Source: Oceanospirillaceae bacterium (GTDB taxonomy: Bacteria; Pseudomonadota; Gammaproteobacteria; Pseudomonadales; Balneatricaceae). Taken from it: DNA of 5,405 nt. The position numbers and the translations under genes were made by a program. Where the stretch lies: the NCBI GenBank assembly GCA_023954795.1, contig JAGSHA010000242.1, positions 1 through 5,405 on the forward strand. The letters run 5' to 3'. Each line of letters begins with the position of its first letter. Position 1 is the first letter of the stretch. The notes below the pieces were generated by a model that saw only the letters and a program-made list of their open reading frames with translations, made no database searches and was not told the DNA's origin. Positions 1-5,405 of this stretch are shown here, piece by piece.

Positions 1-1335
1 GGTAACATGGGTATTGGCCATGTGCGTTACCCGACAGCAGGCTCCTCCAGCTCTGCTGAGGCTCAGCCTTTTTACGTAAACTCTCCGTACGGCATTGCTC
101 TGGCTCACAACGGCAACCTGACAAACGCCGATGAAGTTGCTGAGACAATGTTCCGCGCGGATCTGCGTCATATCAACACCACGTCAGACTCCGAAGTCCT
201 GCTGAACGTGTTTGCTCATGAACTGCAGCAGCAAGGTAAGTTGAAACCTGAACCTTCTGATATCTTTACCGCCGTTGAACGTGTTCATGGGCGTGTTAAA
301 GGTGGCTATGCGGTTGTGGCAGTGATTACCGGCTACGGTATTCTGGCGTTTCGTGATCCAAACGGCATTCGTCCTTTGGTGTACGGTAAACGTACGCTGG
401 CTAACGGTCAGGAAGAGTTCATGGTGGCCTCTGAAAGCGTTGCGCTGGATGTAGGTGGCTTTGAACTGGTACGTGATATCGAACCGGGTGAAGCGATCTT
501 CATCACGATGGAAGGTGAAGTGTTTACCCAGCAATGTGTGAAGGACAGCCGTCTGACACCGTGCTTGTTCGAGTATGTTTATCTGGCACGTCCTGACTCC
601 ATCATTGATGAGGTTTCTGTCCATAAAGCGCGTATGCGTATGGGTGTGAAACTGGCTGAAAAAGTATTGCGAGAGCGTCCTGAACACGACATCGATGTGG
701 TTATCCCTATTCCGGATACCAGTCGTACCTCCGCATTGGAGATGGCTTACCATCTTGATGTGAAGTTCCGCGAAGGCTTTATTAAAAACCGTTATGTTGG
801 ACGTACATTTATCATGCCGGGACAGGCTCAGCGCAAGAAGTCTGTGCGTCGTAAGCTGAATCCTATTGAGATGGAGTTCAAAGATAAGGTTGTCATGCTG
901 GTAGACGATTCTGTAGTCCGTGGTACGACATCCCAGCAGATTGTGCAGATGGCACGCGATATGGGTGCTAAGAAAGTATACTTTGCGTCCGCTGCGCCTG
1001 CTGTTCGTTACCCGAATGTTTACGGTATCGATATGCCTTCCGCGACTGAGCTGATTGCGCATAACCGCAATGATGAAGAGATTGCTCAGGAAATCGGTTG
1101 TGACTGGATGCTGTATCAGGATCTGGATGATCTGAAAGAAAGTGTTCTGGCGGGTAACCCCGAAATTCAGGACTTTGATACCTGTGTATTTGATGGCAAA
1201 TACGTAGCAGGCGATATTGATCAAAGCTATCTGGATCGTTTGGAACAGAAGCGCAATGATTCTGCCAAGGCTGAGGAAGATGGCCAGCAGACTAAAAGTA
1301 ACGAATCGTCTGATCTGCATAGCCGGATCGACTGA
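1..1335 (+). CDS. purF: Amidophosphoribosyltransferase (glutamine PRPP amidotransferase), 5'-truncated by window edge
   Basis: PurF makes 5-phosphoribosylamine from PRPP and glutamine, the committed step of cytoplasmic purine synthesis. The reading frame is already open at base 1 (Gly-Asn-Met-Gly), so the ATG at base 7 is an internal methionine. By comparison with the E. coli protein as I remember it (505 residues), about 65 N-terminal residues are missing, including the catalytic Cys that follows the initiator Met. The visible 444 residues begin in the Ntn glutaminase domain (GHVRYPTAG, then AHNGNLTN and NTTSDSE). The phosphoribosyltransferase domain follows, with the conserved segment KNRYVGRTFIMPGQ and the PRPP-binding signature VMLVDDSVVRGTTS (bases 892-933). 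The C-terminus is a charged, variable tail. No frameshift or internal stop is seen. metZ follows after 11 bases, so the two are probably co-transcribed. In Pseudomonas-type genomes cvpA usually lies upstream; that is outside this window. Confidence 0.97.
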   Translation, partial: GNMGIGHVRYPTAGSSSSAEAQPFYVNSPYGIALAHNGNLTNADEVAETMFRADLRHINTTSDSEVLLNVFAHELQQQGKLKPEPSDIFTAVERVHGRVKGGYAVVAVITGYGILAFRDPNGIRPLVYGKRTLANGQEEFMVASESVALDVGGFELVRDIEPGEAIFITMEGEVFTQQCVKDSRLTPCLFEYVYLARPDSIIDEVSVHKARMRMGVKLAEKVLRERPEHDIDVVIPIPDTSRTSALEMAYHLDVKFREGFIKNRYVGRTFIMPGQAQRKKSVRRKLNPIEMEFKDKVVMLVDDSVVRGTTSQQIVQMARDMGAKKVYFASAAPAVRYPNVYGIDMPSATELIAHNRNDEEIAQEIGCDWMLYQDLDDLKESVLAGNPEIQDFDTCVFDGKYVAGDIDQSYLDRLEQKRNDSAKAEEDGQQTKSNESSDLHSRID

Positions 1336-1338
1336 GGA
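1334..1338 (+). promoter_or_regulatory. metZ ribosome binding site overlapping the purF stop codon
   Basis: GAGGA lies 8 bases before the metZ ATG, and its first two bases are the last two bases of the purF TGA stop. This arrangement suits translational coupling within one purF-metZ transcript. It supports the ATG at 1347 as the metZ start. Confidence 0.7.
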
Positions 1339-1346
1339 TATCCCTG

Positions 1347-2564
1347 ATGTCTAAACCCGGATTTGAACGCGAAGAGCGTATCCAGTTTGAAGGTGATGAT
1401 TACGCCTTCGATACGCTGGCTGTACGCGCGGGTCAACGTCGTACCGGAGAGGGTGAGCATAGCGATCCTATCTACCTGACTTCGAGCTACGTGTTTTCAT
1501 CGGCACGTGAGGCGGCTGCACGTTTTAATGGTGACGAAGAGGGGAATATTTACTCCCGTTTCACCAATCCAACAGTACAGGCGTTTGAGCGTCGTATTGC
1601 GGCGATGGAAGGTGCGGAGCGTGCAATAGCAACATCCTCAGGTATGGCAGCAATCATGTCGCTGGGTATTGCGTTGCTTCAACAGGGCGATCATGTTGTT
1701 TGTTCGCGCAGTGTATTTGGTTCTACCGTGTCGTTGTTTAACAAATACCTGACGCGCGCGGGCATTGAAACCTCCTATGTTGATCCTACGGATCTGGATG
1801 ACTGGCGTGCGGCGATTAAGCCGAATACCAAAATGCTCTTTATGGAGACGCCGTCCAATCCTTTGGCTGAGCTGACAGATATTGAAGCGGTTTCTAAGAT
1901 TGCGCATGAACACGATGCGCTGCTAGCCGTTGATAACTGCTTCTGTACACCGGCATTACAGCAGCCACTTAAACTGGGTGCAGATATCGTGATCCATTCA
2001 GCTACCAAGTATCTGGATGGTCAGGGCCGCTGCGTAGGTGGTGTGGTTGTTGGTTCAGACAAGTTGATGGAAGAGATCTTTGGCTACGTCCGCACCTGCG
2101 GTGCGTGCCTGAGTCCATTTAACGCCTGGAATTTCCTGAAAGGTCTGGAAACGCTGAAACTGCGTATGACGGCTCAGAGCCAGGCGGCGATGGAATTGGC
2201 CCAGTGGCTGGAGCAGCAGAAAGGTATCGATAAAGTTTACTACGCTGGACTGGAAAGCCATCCGCAGCATGCTTTGGCGCTGAAGCAGCAGAGTGGTTTT
2301 GGTGGTGTGCTGTCGTTTGAGGTTGCGGGCGATAAAGAGGCTGCGTTTGATTTCATCGACGCAACTGAGATGTTGTCAATTACGGGTAACTTGGGTGATG
2401 TGAAAACCACCATCACTCATCCCGGCACAACAACTCACGGTCGTATGAGTCCGGAAGAACGTGCGGATGCGGGTATCAAGGATAATTTGATTCGCGTCTC
2501 CGTTGGGCTTGAAGATATGGATGATATCAAAGCTGACCTGTTACGCGGTCTGTCCGTCATCTAA
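1347..2564 (+). CDS. metZ: O-succinylhomoserine sulfhydrylase
   Basis: This PLP enzyme of the Cys/Met metabolism (cystathionine gamma-synthase-like) family makes homocysteine directly from O-succinylhomoserine and sulfide, bypassing cystathionine. The 405-residue product is full length for the family. Visible motifs are YSRFTNPT (about 69-76), which contributes the Tyr and Arg contacting the cofactor phosphate of a neighbouring subunit. Others are the SSGMAA phosphate-binding turn (98-102), the PLP-ring Asp in AVDN (D196) and the Schiff-base lysine in HSATKYLDGQG (K221). The stretch GDVKTTITHPGTTTHGR (350-366) and LIRVSVGLED (381-390) also match the family. It resembles P. aeruginosa MetZ closely along its length, including the N-terminal FDTLAVRAGQ block. 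Substrate choice (succinyl rather than acetyl ester) is inferred from that resemblance and the purF neighbourhood. The stop overlaps the convergent thpR stop by four bases. Confidence 0.95.
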   Translation: MSKPGFEREERIQFEGDDYAFDTLAVRAGQRRTGEGEHSDPIYLTSSYVFSSAREAAARFNGDEEGNIYSRFTNPTVQAFERRIAAMEGAERAIATSSGMAAIMSLGIALLQQGDHVVCSRSVFGSTVSLFNKYLTRAGIETSYVDPTDLDDWRAAIKPNTKMLFMETPSNPLAELTDIEAVSKIAHEHDALLAVDNCFCTPALQQPLKLGADIVIHSATKYLDGQGRCVGGVVVGSDKLMEEIFGYVRTCGACLSPFNAWNFLKGLETLKLRMTAQSQAAMELAQWLEQQKGIDKVYYAGLESHPQHALALKQQSGFGGVLSFEVAGDKEAAFDFIDATEMLSITGNLGDVKTTITHPGTTTHGRMSPEERADAGIKDNLIRVSVGLEDMDDIKADLLRGLSVI

Positions 2565-3079
2565 TCCGCTAGAAATTCCGCTTCTATCTGATGTACTGCG
2601 CCGTCCTGGCGCAGTACGCTGCTTTTAAGCAGAAACCTGTCCACTCTAAATGTAAATCGCTGATGATTCAGTTGCCGTTGCAGATGCTCTACAGCAGGTG
2701 CAGGATTTGATCGGCTGCGACCAAGTGTCAGATGTGGATGAAAGCGACGATGTTCCAGGCGGATTGCGATAGTGTGCAGGGATCGCGCAAGCTGCTTTTG
2801 CAAACGCGCGAGTGATGGGTTGGATTGAAAGCCAAGCCATAGGGCACCGTGCCGGAAGCAGCCCATATCCAATGTTTGTAACTCAAAAGGTTGAAAGCGG
2901 ATCTCCGCAAGCTGCTCGCATAGTGCATCCAGCTGGTTATCAGCTTGTTCGCCAAGAAACGCTAAAGTCAGATGAAACTGATCGGCATTATTCCAGCGAA
3001 TCTGATCGGATGGAAATTGCAGATCACTGATGGCATCCCGAACATCTGTAGGTGGGTCCAGCGCGATAAATAAGCGCAT
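2561..3079 (-). CDS. thpR: RNA 2',3'-cyclic phosphodiesterase (LigT / 2'-5' RNA ligase family)
   Basis: The 172-residue product belongs to the 2H phosphoesterase superfamily. Members open 2',3'-cyclic phosphate RNA ends to 2'-phosphomonoesters, and the E. coli homologue was first isolated as a 2'-5' RNA ligase acting on tRNA halves; the physiological role is unclear. Both HxT signatures are present: HLTLAFLG (H36) and HPHLTLGR (H116), about 80 residues apart as expected for the two-lobed active site. The N-terminal MRLFIALDPP strand and the RWNNADQFH lead-in to the first motif are typical. The length is normal for bacterial family members. The ATG at 3079 is preceded by AAGGAG with 6-7 bases spacing. 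It is divergent from dusC and convergent with metZ, with which it shares four terminal bases. Confidence 0.93.
   Translation of the reverse strand: MRLFIALDPPTDVRDAISDLQFPSDQIRWNNADQFHLTLAFLGEQADNQLDALCEQLAEIRFQPFELQTLDMGCFRHGALWLGFQSNPSLARLQKQLARSLHTIAIRLEHRRFHPHLTLGRSRSNPAPAVEHLQRQLNHQRFTFRVDRFLLKSSVLRQDGAVHQIEAEFLAD
2593..2632 (+). terminator. Strong hairpin, candidate terminator of purF-metZ, inside the thpR 3' end
   Basis: GTACTGCGCC (2593-2602) and GGCGCAGTAC (2608-2617) form a perfect 10-bp stem with a 5-base GTCCT loop, starting 28 bases after the metZ stop. A second small inverted repeat follows at 2619-2632 (CTGCTTTTAAGCAG). Four T's (2623-2626) lie 5 bases after the main stem on the plus strand, and no T-run follows it on the minus strand. 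That polarity favours termination of metZ transcripts, but the T-run is short and displaced, so this is not a textbook intrinsic terminator. The stem also encodes thpR residues VLRQDGAV. Confidence 0.45.
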
Positions 3080-3085
3080 TAGCGT

Positions 3086-3091
3086 CTCCTT
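3086..3091 (-). promoter_or_regulatory. thpR ribosome binding site
   Basis: On the minus strand this reads AAGGAG, a near-perfect Shine-Dalgarno sequence 6 bases from the thpR ATG. It fixes the start at 3079. Confidence 0.75.
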
Positions 3092-3125
3092 CAGTGGCGT
3101 ACAGAGTTAATCATCGTCTGATGTT

Positions 3126-3131
3126 TATAAA
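3126..3131 (+). promoter_or_regulatory. Possible dusC promoter -10 (TATAAA) in the thpR/dusC divergent spacer
   Basis: The 70-base spacer 3080-3149 must carry signals for both divergent genes. TATAAA matches five of six bases of the sigma-70 -10 box, but no good -35 box lies 16-18 bases upstream. Because the surrounding TTTATAAA is its own reverse complement, the same site offers a -10 to the minus strand at 3124-3129, so it could serve thpR as well. A start about 7 bases after the box would give dusC a leader of only about 12 bases. This is a weak assignment made by eye. Confidence 0.3.
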
Positions 3132-3149
3132 ACAGCAAGAGAACAGCAA
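3131..3149 (+). repeat. Tandem 8-bp direct repeat abutting the dusC start codon
   Basis: AACAGCAA occurs at 3131-3138 and again at 3142-3149, separated by GAG, giving an 11-base period of about one helical turn. The second copy ends directly against the dusC ATG. The GAG spacer and flanking A's form the only Shine-Dalgarno-like stretch (AAGAGA, 3137-3142). It may be chance or a duplication; a binding role is speculative. Confidence 0.55.
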
Positions 3150-4115
3150 ATGAAGATAGTCCTTGCCCCCATGGAAGGTTTGGTGGATCCGATAATGCGG
3201 GATATTCTGACCCGCCTGGGCGGAATCGATTACTGTGTGACGGAGTTTATCCGGGTATCAGTGCGCGTGTTGCCGCCGCATATCTTCAGAAAAACCTGCC
3301 CAGAGCTGGATCATGGCGGTAAAACGGCTGCTGGTGTTCCTGTGCATGTACAGTTGTTGGGCAGCGATCCGCAGATGATGGCGCACAATGCCGCTCGGGC
3401 CGCGCGTTTGGGGGCTCCGGCGATTGACCTGAACTTCGGTTGCCCGTCAAAAGGCGTTAATGCGAATCGTGGTGGCGCGATTTTGCTGGAAACACCGAAT
3501 GACGTTCATGATGTTGTCAGCGCAGTGCGTCAGGCCGTACCCAACGATATCCCTGTGACTGCAAAGATGCGCTTAGGGTTTAAGGACAAGTCGTTGTATC
3601 TGGATAATGCGGCCGCGATTGCTGATGCCGGTGCGGCGCATGTCACTGTCCATGCCCGTACTAAGGTGGAAGGCTACAAGCCGCCCGCTCATTGGGAATA
3701 TATTGCGCGTATTCGGGAATACGTCAAGATTCCGGTAATCGCGAATGGTGAAATTTGGAACCATGATGATTATGCACGTTGCCGGGAAGTGAGCGGGTGC
3801 AGTGATGTAATGATTGGGCGGGGACAGATCTCGCAGCCCGATCTATCCAAGGTGATCAAAGCGGAACGTGACGGTAAACCAATTGAGCCTATCGGCTGGG
3901 ACGTCATCGTGGGTTTTCTTCTGGATTTGGTCGCTCAGTCGCAGCACCGCATGCAGCCGCGTTACGTGCATGGTCGGGTGAAACAGTGGCTGCATCACCT
4001 GAAGCGTCGTTTCCCCGAAGCAAAAGTGCTTTTTGATCAGGTCAAAGTGGTTAACGATCTGGATCTGCTAAAACAGATGCTGCTTGATGAGCAGGTACGT
4101 GCAGCGCAAAACTAA
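3150..4115 (+). CDS. dusC: tRNA-dihydrouridine(16) synthase DusC
   Basis: This FMN-dependent enzyme reduces a D-loop uridine of tRNA to dihydrouridine using NADPH; DusC enzymes act at position 16. The 321-residue product fits the family. The N-terminal TIM-barrel starts with MKIVLAPMEGLVD, the FMN-binding opening. The catalytic cysteine is C98 in LNFGCPSKGVN, the same number as E. coli DusC as I recall it. K139 in TAKMRLGF and H168 in VTVHARTKVEGY are the expected FMN and active-site residues. IANGEIW (about 197-203) and MIGRG (221-225) form the phosphate-binding end of the barrel. The C-terminal helical domain holds GRVKQWLHHLKRRFPEA, typical of the DusC subgroup. DusC rather than DusA or DusB is chosen from the TEFIRV and PELDHGGKTAAGVP region and this C-terminus. 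The start is the only one placing MKIVLAPMEG at the N-terminus, despite a weak ribosome site. It is convergent with amrS, sharing four bases. Confidence 0.93.
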   Translation: MKIVLAPMEGLVDPIMRDILTRLGGIDYCVTEFIRVSVRVLPPHIFRKTCPELDHGGKTAAGVPVHVQLLGSDPQMMAHNAARAARLGAPAIDLNFGCPSKGVNANRGGAILLETPNDVHDVVSAVRQAVPNDIPVTAKMRLGFKDKSLYLDNAAAIADAGAAHVTVHARTKVEGYKPPAHWEYIARIREYVKIPVIANGEIWNHDDYARCREVSGCSDVMIGRGQISQPDLSKVIKAERDGKPIEPIGWDVIVGFLLDLVAQSQHRMQPRYVHGRVKQWLHHLKRRFPEAKVLFDQVKVVNDLDLLKQMLLDEQVRAAQN

Positions 4116-5179
4116 TTTTTCAAGATGACCGGCTGACGGCGAGCGCCCCAGTCTCCTGGCTGGCTGTCAAAGCGACCGGGCAAAGGGGTGCCGCAGCCCC
4201 GGCAGCATCCATTAACCAGGTTCCACTCTCCTAGCACGTACCAATCGCGTTCAATCAGCCTCAGGCCACAGTGATGGCAATATGTTGAACTTCCCACATT
4301 GTCATGCACATTGCCGGTGTAGACATATCGCAAACCATGTTCCATCGCAATTTTGCGGGCGCGCGTTAAGGTGCTTGCAGGTGTGCGGGGCTTATCCAGC
4401 ATTTTCCAGTCAGGGTGAAACGCAGTGAAGTGCAAAGGCACCGAAGGCCCTAGATTATCGGCTATCCAGCGACACATAGCGGTCAGTTCTGTATCGCTAT
4501 CGTTTTCGTCCGGGATCAGTAGTGTGGTGATCTCAAACCAGACGTCAGTCTCATTGTGAAGATACAGCAACGTGTCCAGAACCGGCGCTAAGCTCCCGCC
4601 ACAGATCCTCTTATAGAAATGATCGGTGAATGCTTTTAGATCAATGTTTGCCGCGTCCATATGGCGGAAGAAGCGGGGGCGCGCCTGATCGGTGATATAA
4701 CCGGCGCTGACGGCAATCGATTGAATGTCGTACTTATGACAGGCCATTGCGACATCTTCTGCATATTCCAGAAAGATAACCGGATCGTTATAGGTATAGG
4801 CAATGGATCGACAGGCATGTTGATGACAGTAGTGTGCCAGAGCATCTGGGCTGGCGGAGTCGGCCAGCGTATCCATCTCCCGTGCTTTACTCATATCCCA
4901 GTTCTGACAGAACTTACATGCCAGGTTGCATCCTGCGGTTCCAAAGGAAAGGACAGGTGTACCGGGTAGAAAATGATTCAGCGGTTTTTTTTCTACTGGA
5001 TCGATGCAAAAACCGCTTGAACGACCGTAGGTGTATAAGTGCATCCGGCCGTTCTCATTTCCGCGTACGAAGCACAATCCCCGTTGTCCGTCTGATAATT
5101 TGCAGAATCGAGGACACAGATCACACTGTATTTTATCCCGTTCGACCGGGTGCCAGAAGCCGACCTCAATAACACTCAT
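4112..5179 (-). CDS. amrS: AmmeMemoRadiSam system radical SAM enzyme
   Basis: This is a radical SAM protein of the pyruvate formate-lyase-activase-like group, specifically the branch linked to Memo and AMMECR1 partners; its reaction is not known to me. With the start chosen here it has 355 residues. The N-terminal cysteine segment CDLCPRFCKLSDGQRGLC (C19, C22, C26, C36) comes first. The [4Fe-4S]/SAM triad follows in TAGCNLACKFCQNWD (C84, C88, C91). AYTYNDPVIFLEYAEDVA (about 127-144) and NIDLKAF (178-184) are family barrel motifs. A C-terminal zinc-ribbon-like pair ends the protein: CHHC (301/304) and CCRGC (325/326/329). In all there are 18 cysteines. The ATG at 5179 is preferred because GGGAGG lies 4 bases upstream. 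An in-frame GTG at 5200 would add seven residues (MRTAGGS) but would place that ribosome site inside the gene. The Memo homologue is divergent, which supports the system assignment. No pyruvate formate-lyase gene is seen nearby. Confidence 0.92.
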   Translation of the reverse strand: MSVIEVGFWHPVERDKIQCDLCPRFCKLSDGQRGLCFVRGNENGRMHLYTYGRSSGFCIDPVEKKPLNHFLPGTPVLSFGTAGCNLACKFCQNWDMSKAREMDTLADSASPDALAHYCHQHACRSIAYTYNDPVIFLEYAEDVAMACHKYDIQSIAVSAGYITDQARPRFFRHMDAANIDLKAFTDHFYKRICGGSLAPVLDTLLYLHNETDVWFEITTLLIPDENDSDTELTAMCRWIADNLGPSVPLHFTAFHPDWKMLDKPRTPASTLTRARKIAMEHGLRYVYTGNVHDNVGSSTYCHHCGLRLIERDWYVLGEWNLVNGCCRGCGTPLPGRFDSQPGDWGARRQPVILKN

Positions 5180-5183
5180 GGAG

Positions 5184-5189
5184 CCTCCC
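5184..5189 (-). promoter_or_regulatory. amrS ribosome binding site that decides the start
   Basis: The minus strand reads GGGAGG followed by CTCC and then ATG at 5179. The spacing is tight at 4 bases, but the match to the anti-Shine-Dalgarno is good. It favours the ATG at 5179 over the upstream GTG at 5200. Confidence 0.65.
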
Positions 5190-5336
5190 GCGGTTCTCAC
5201 TCTATACTTAAGATTAGCAGTGAGTAGATGTAATTTCTGGAATGCTCATGTGTGATAAACGAGCGGAAATTTCTAAAACCTCTAATCGCGGCAAAGGCAT
5301 CCAGACATCTTCTATCGCGATGCAAAGAGTTACAGT

Positions 5337-5343
5337 AGGGGAG
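5337..5343 (+). promoter_or_regulatory. amrB ribosome binding site that decides the start
   Basis: AGGGGAG lies 6 bases before the ATG at 5350. The frame stays open upstream to 5224, with other ATG codons at 5242, 5248 and 5320, none with a comparable ribosome site. This site therefore selects 5350. Confidence 0.65.
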
Positions 5344-5349
5344 CTTCCT

Positions 5350-5405
5350 ATGGAAACCCGACAACCCGCGGTCGCGGGCTTATTTTACGCAGATGATCCT
5401 ACGCA
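5350..5405 (+). CDS. amrB: Memo-family protein (AmmeMemoRadiSam system protein B), 3'-truncated by window edge
   Basis: Only the first 18 codons are inside the window. They read METRQPAVAGLFYADDPT and match the characteristic N-terminus of the Memo family, an Arg-x-Pro-Ala-Val-Ala-Gly-x-Phe-Tyr block followed by an acidic-Pro segment. Memo proteins share the fold of class III extradiol dioxygenases (LigB-type); their bacterial role is not settled. The assignment rests on a short match, but its position head-to-head with the matching radical SAM gene makes it much more likely. The length, metal-ligand residues and any C-terminal AMMECR1 fusion cannot be judged from this window. A longer protein starting at 5320 or 5248 is possible, but it would put a non-conserved extension ahead of the family block. 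Confidence 0.85.
   Translation, partial: METRQPAVAGLFYADDPT

Larger units (their letters stand above)
5180..5349. promoter_or_regulatory. Divergent amrS/amrB intergenic region with inverted repeat
   Basis: These 170 bases separate two head-to-head genes of the same system and should hold both promoters. CTCACT (5196-5201) and AGTGAG (5219-5224) are inverted arms 17 bases apart. They centre within a base of the palindrome CTTAAG (5207-5212), so this could be an operator close to the amrS start. For amrB, TCTAAT (5281-5286) matches five of six -10 bases, without a convincing -35. For amrS, TATAGA on the minus strand (5206-5201) is a weak -10. A lone TGTGA (5251-5255) has no matching TCACA partner, so it is not a CRP site. 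All promoter calls here are by eye and low confidence. Confidence 0.4.

Noticed and set aside
184..1320. A long minus-strand open frame (378 codons) opposite purF
   Set aside because: The predicted protein is His/Arg/Thr-rich with no recognisable domain, as expected for the antisense of a conserved, biased coding sequence. purF on the plus strand explains the region fully.
2646..3030. Several 64-75 codon open frames overlapping thpR on both strands
   Set aside because: They lack family motifs, and thpR in its own frame has both HxT signatures and a strong ribosome site. They are shadows in other frames.
4116..4210. Search for an intrinsic terminator after dusC
   Set aside because: Only small GC-rich stems such as GGCG-AG-CGCC and CCAG-TCTC-CTGG are present, with no T-run behind them. 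They fit amrS coding sequence and give no convincing terminator.
4661..5255. Plus-strand and alternate minus-strand open frames over amrS, including one spanning into the divergent spacer
   Set aside because: No recognisable domains and no good ribosome sites. amrS carries the conserved radical SAM motifs across this whole stretch. The frame ending at 5255 would also occupy the amrS promoter region.
5251..5272. TGTGA resembling a CRP half-site upstream of amrB
   Set aside because: The partner half TCACA is missing at the required 6-base spacing, so it does not form a CRP palindrome.

Overview
The window is ordinary-looking bacterial chromosome with dense, well-conserved housekeeping genes, roughly balanced base composition and Shine-Dalgarno sites before most genes. 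The gene types and the purF-metZ pairing, a neighbourhood known from Pseudomonas and related groups, point to a gammaproteobacterium. Protein wording resembles marine Oceanospirillales/Pseudomonadales relatives, but I cannot fix the genus from the sequence alone. I see no insertion sequence, tRNA, rRNA, CRISPR array or prophage gene.

Layout, left to right. (1) A forward operon: the 3' part of purF (glutamine PRPP amidotransferase, first step of purine synthesis), then metZ (O-succinylhomoserine sulfhydrylase, homocysteine synthesis) after an 11-base gap. (2) thpR on the minus strand (RNA 2',3'-cyclic phosphodiesterase / 2'-5' RNA ligase family), convergent with metZ. A strong 10-bp hairpin inside the thpR 3' end may terminate the purF-metZ transcript. 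(3) dusC on the plus strand (tRNA-dihydrouridine synthase for U16), divergent from thpR across a 70-base spacer. (4) amrS on the minus strand, the radical SAM enzyme of the AmmeMemoRadiSam system, convergent with dusC. (5) A 170-base divergent spacer, then the first 18 codons of a Memo-family gene (amrB) running off the right edge.

The right end is the most interesting part. A radical SAM enzyme with the CxxxCxxC triad plus extra cysteine clusters at both ends lies head-to-head with a Memo homologue. These are two of the three components (AMMECR1, Memo, radical SAM) of a widely conserved system; as far as I know its reaction and substrate are not settled. The AMMECR1 partner is not in the window and would be expected just beyond the right edge or fused to the Memo gene.

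From metZ onward, orientation alternates gene by gene. Both convergent pairs (metZ/thpR and dusC/amrS) overlap by exactly the same four bases, CTAA, which supply TAA to one gene and TAG to the other. thpR and dusC are both RNA-acting enzymes, but they are divergent and no functional link is shown.
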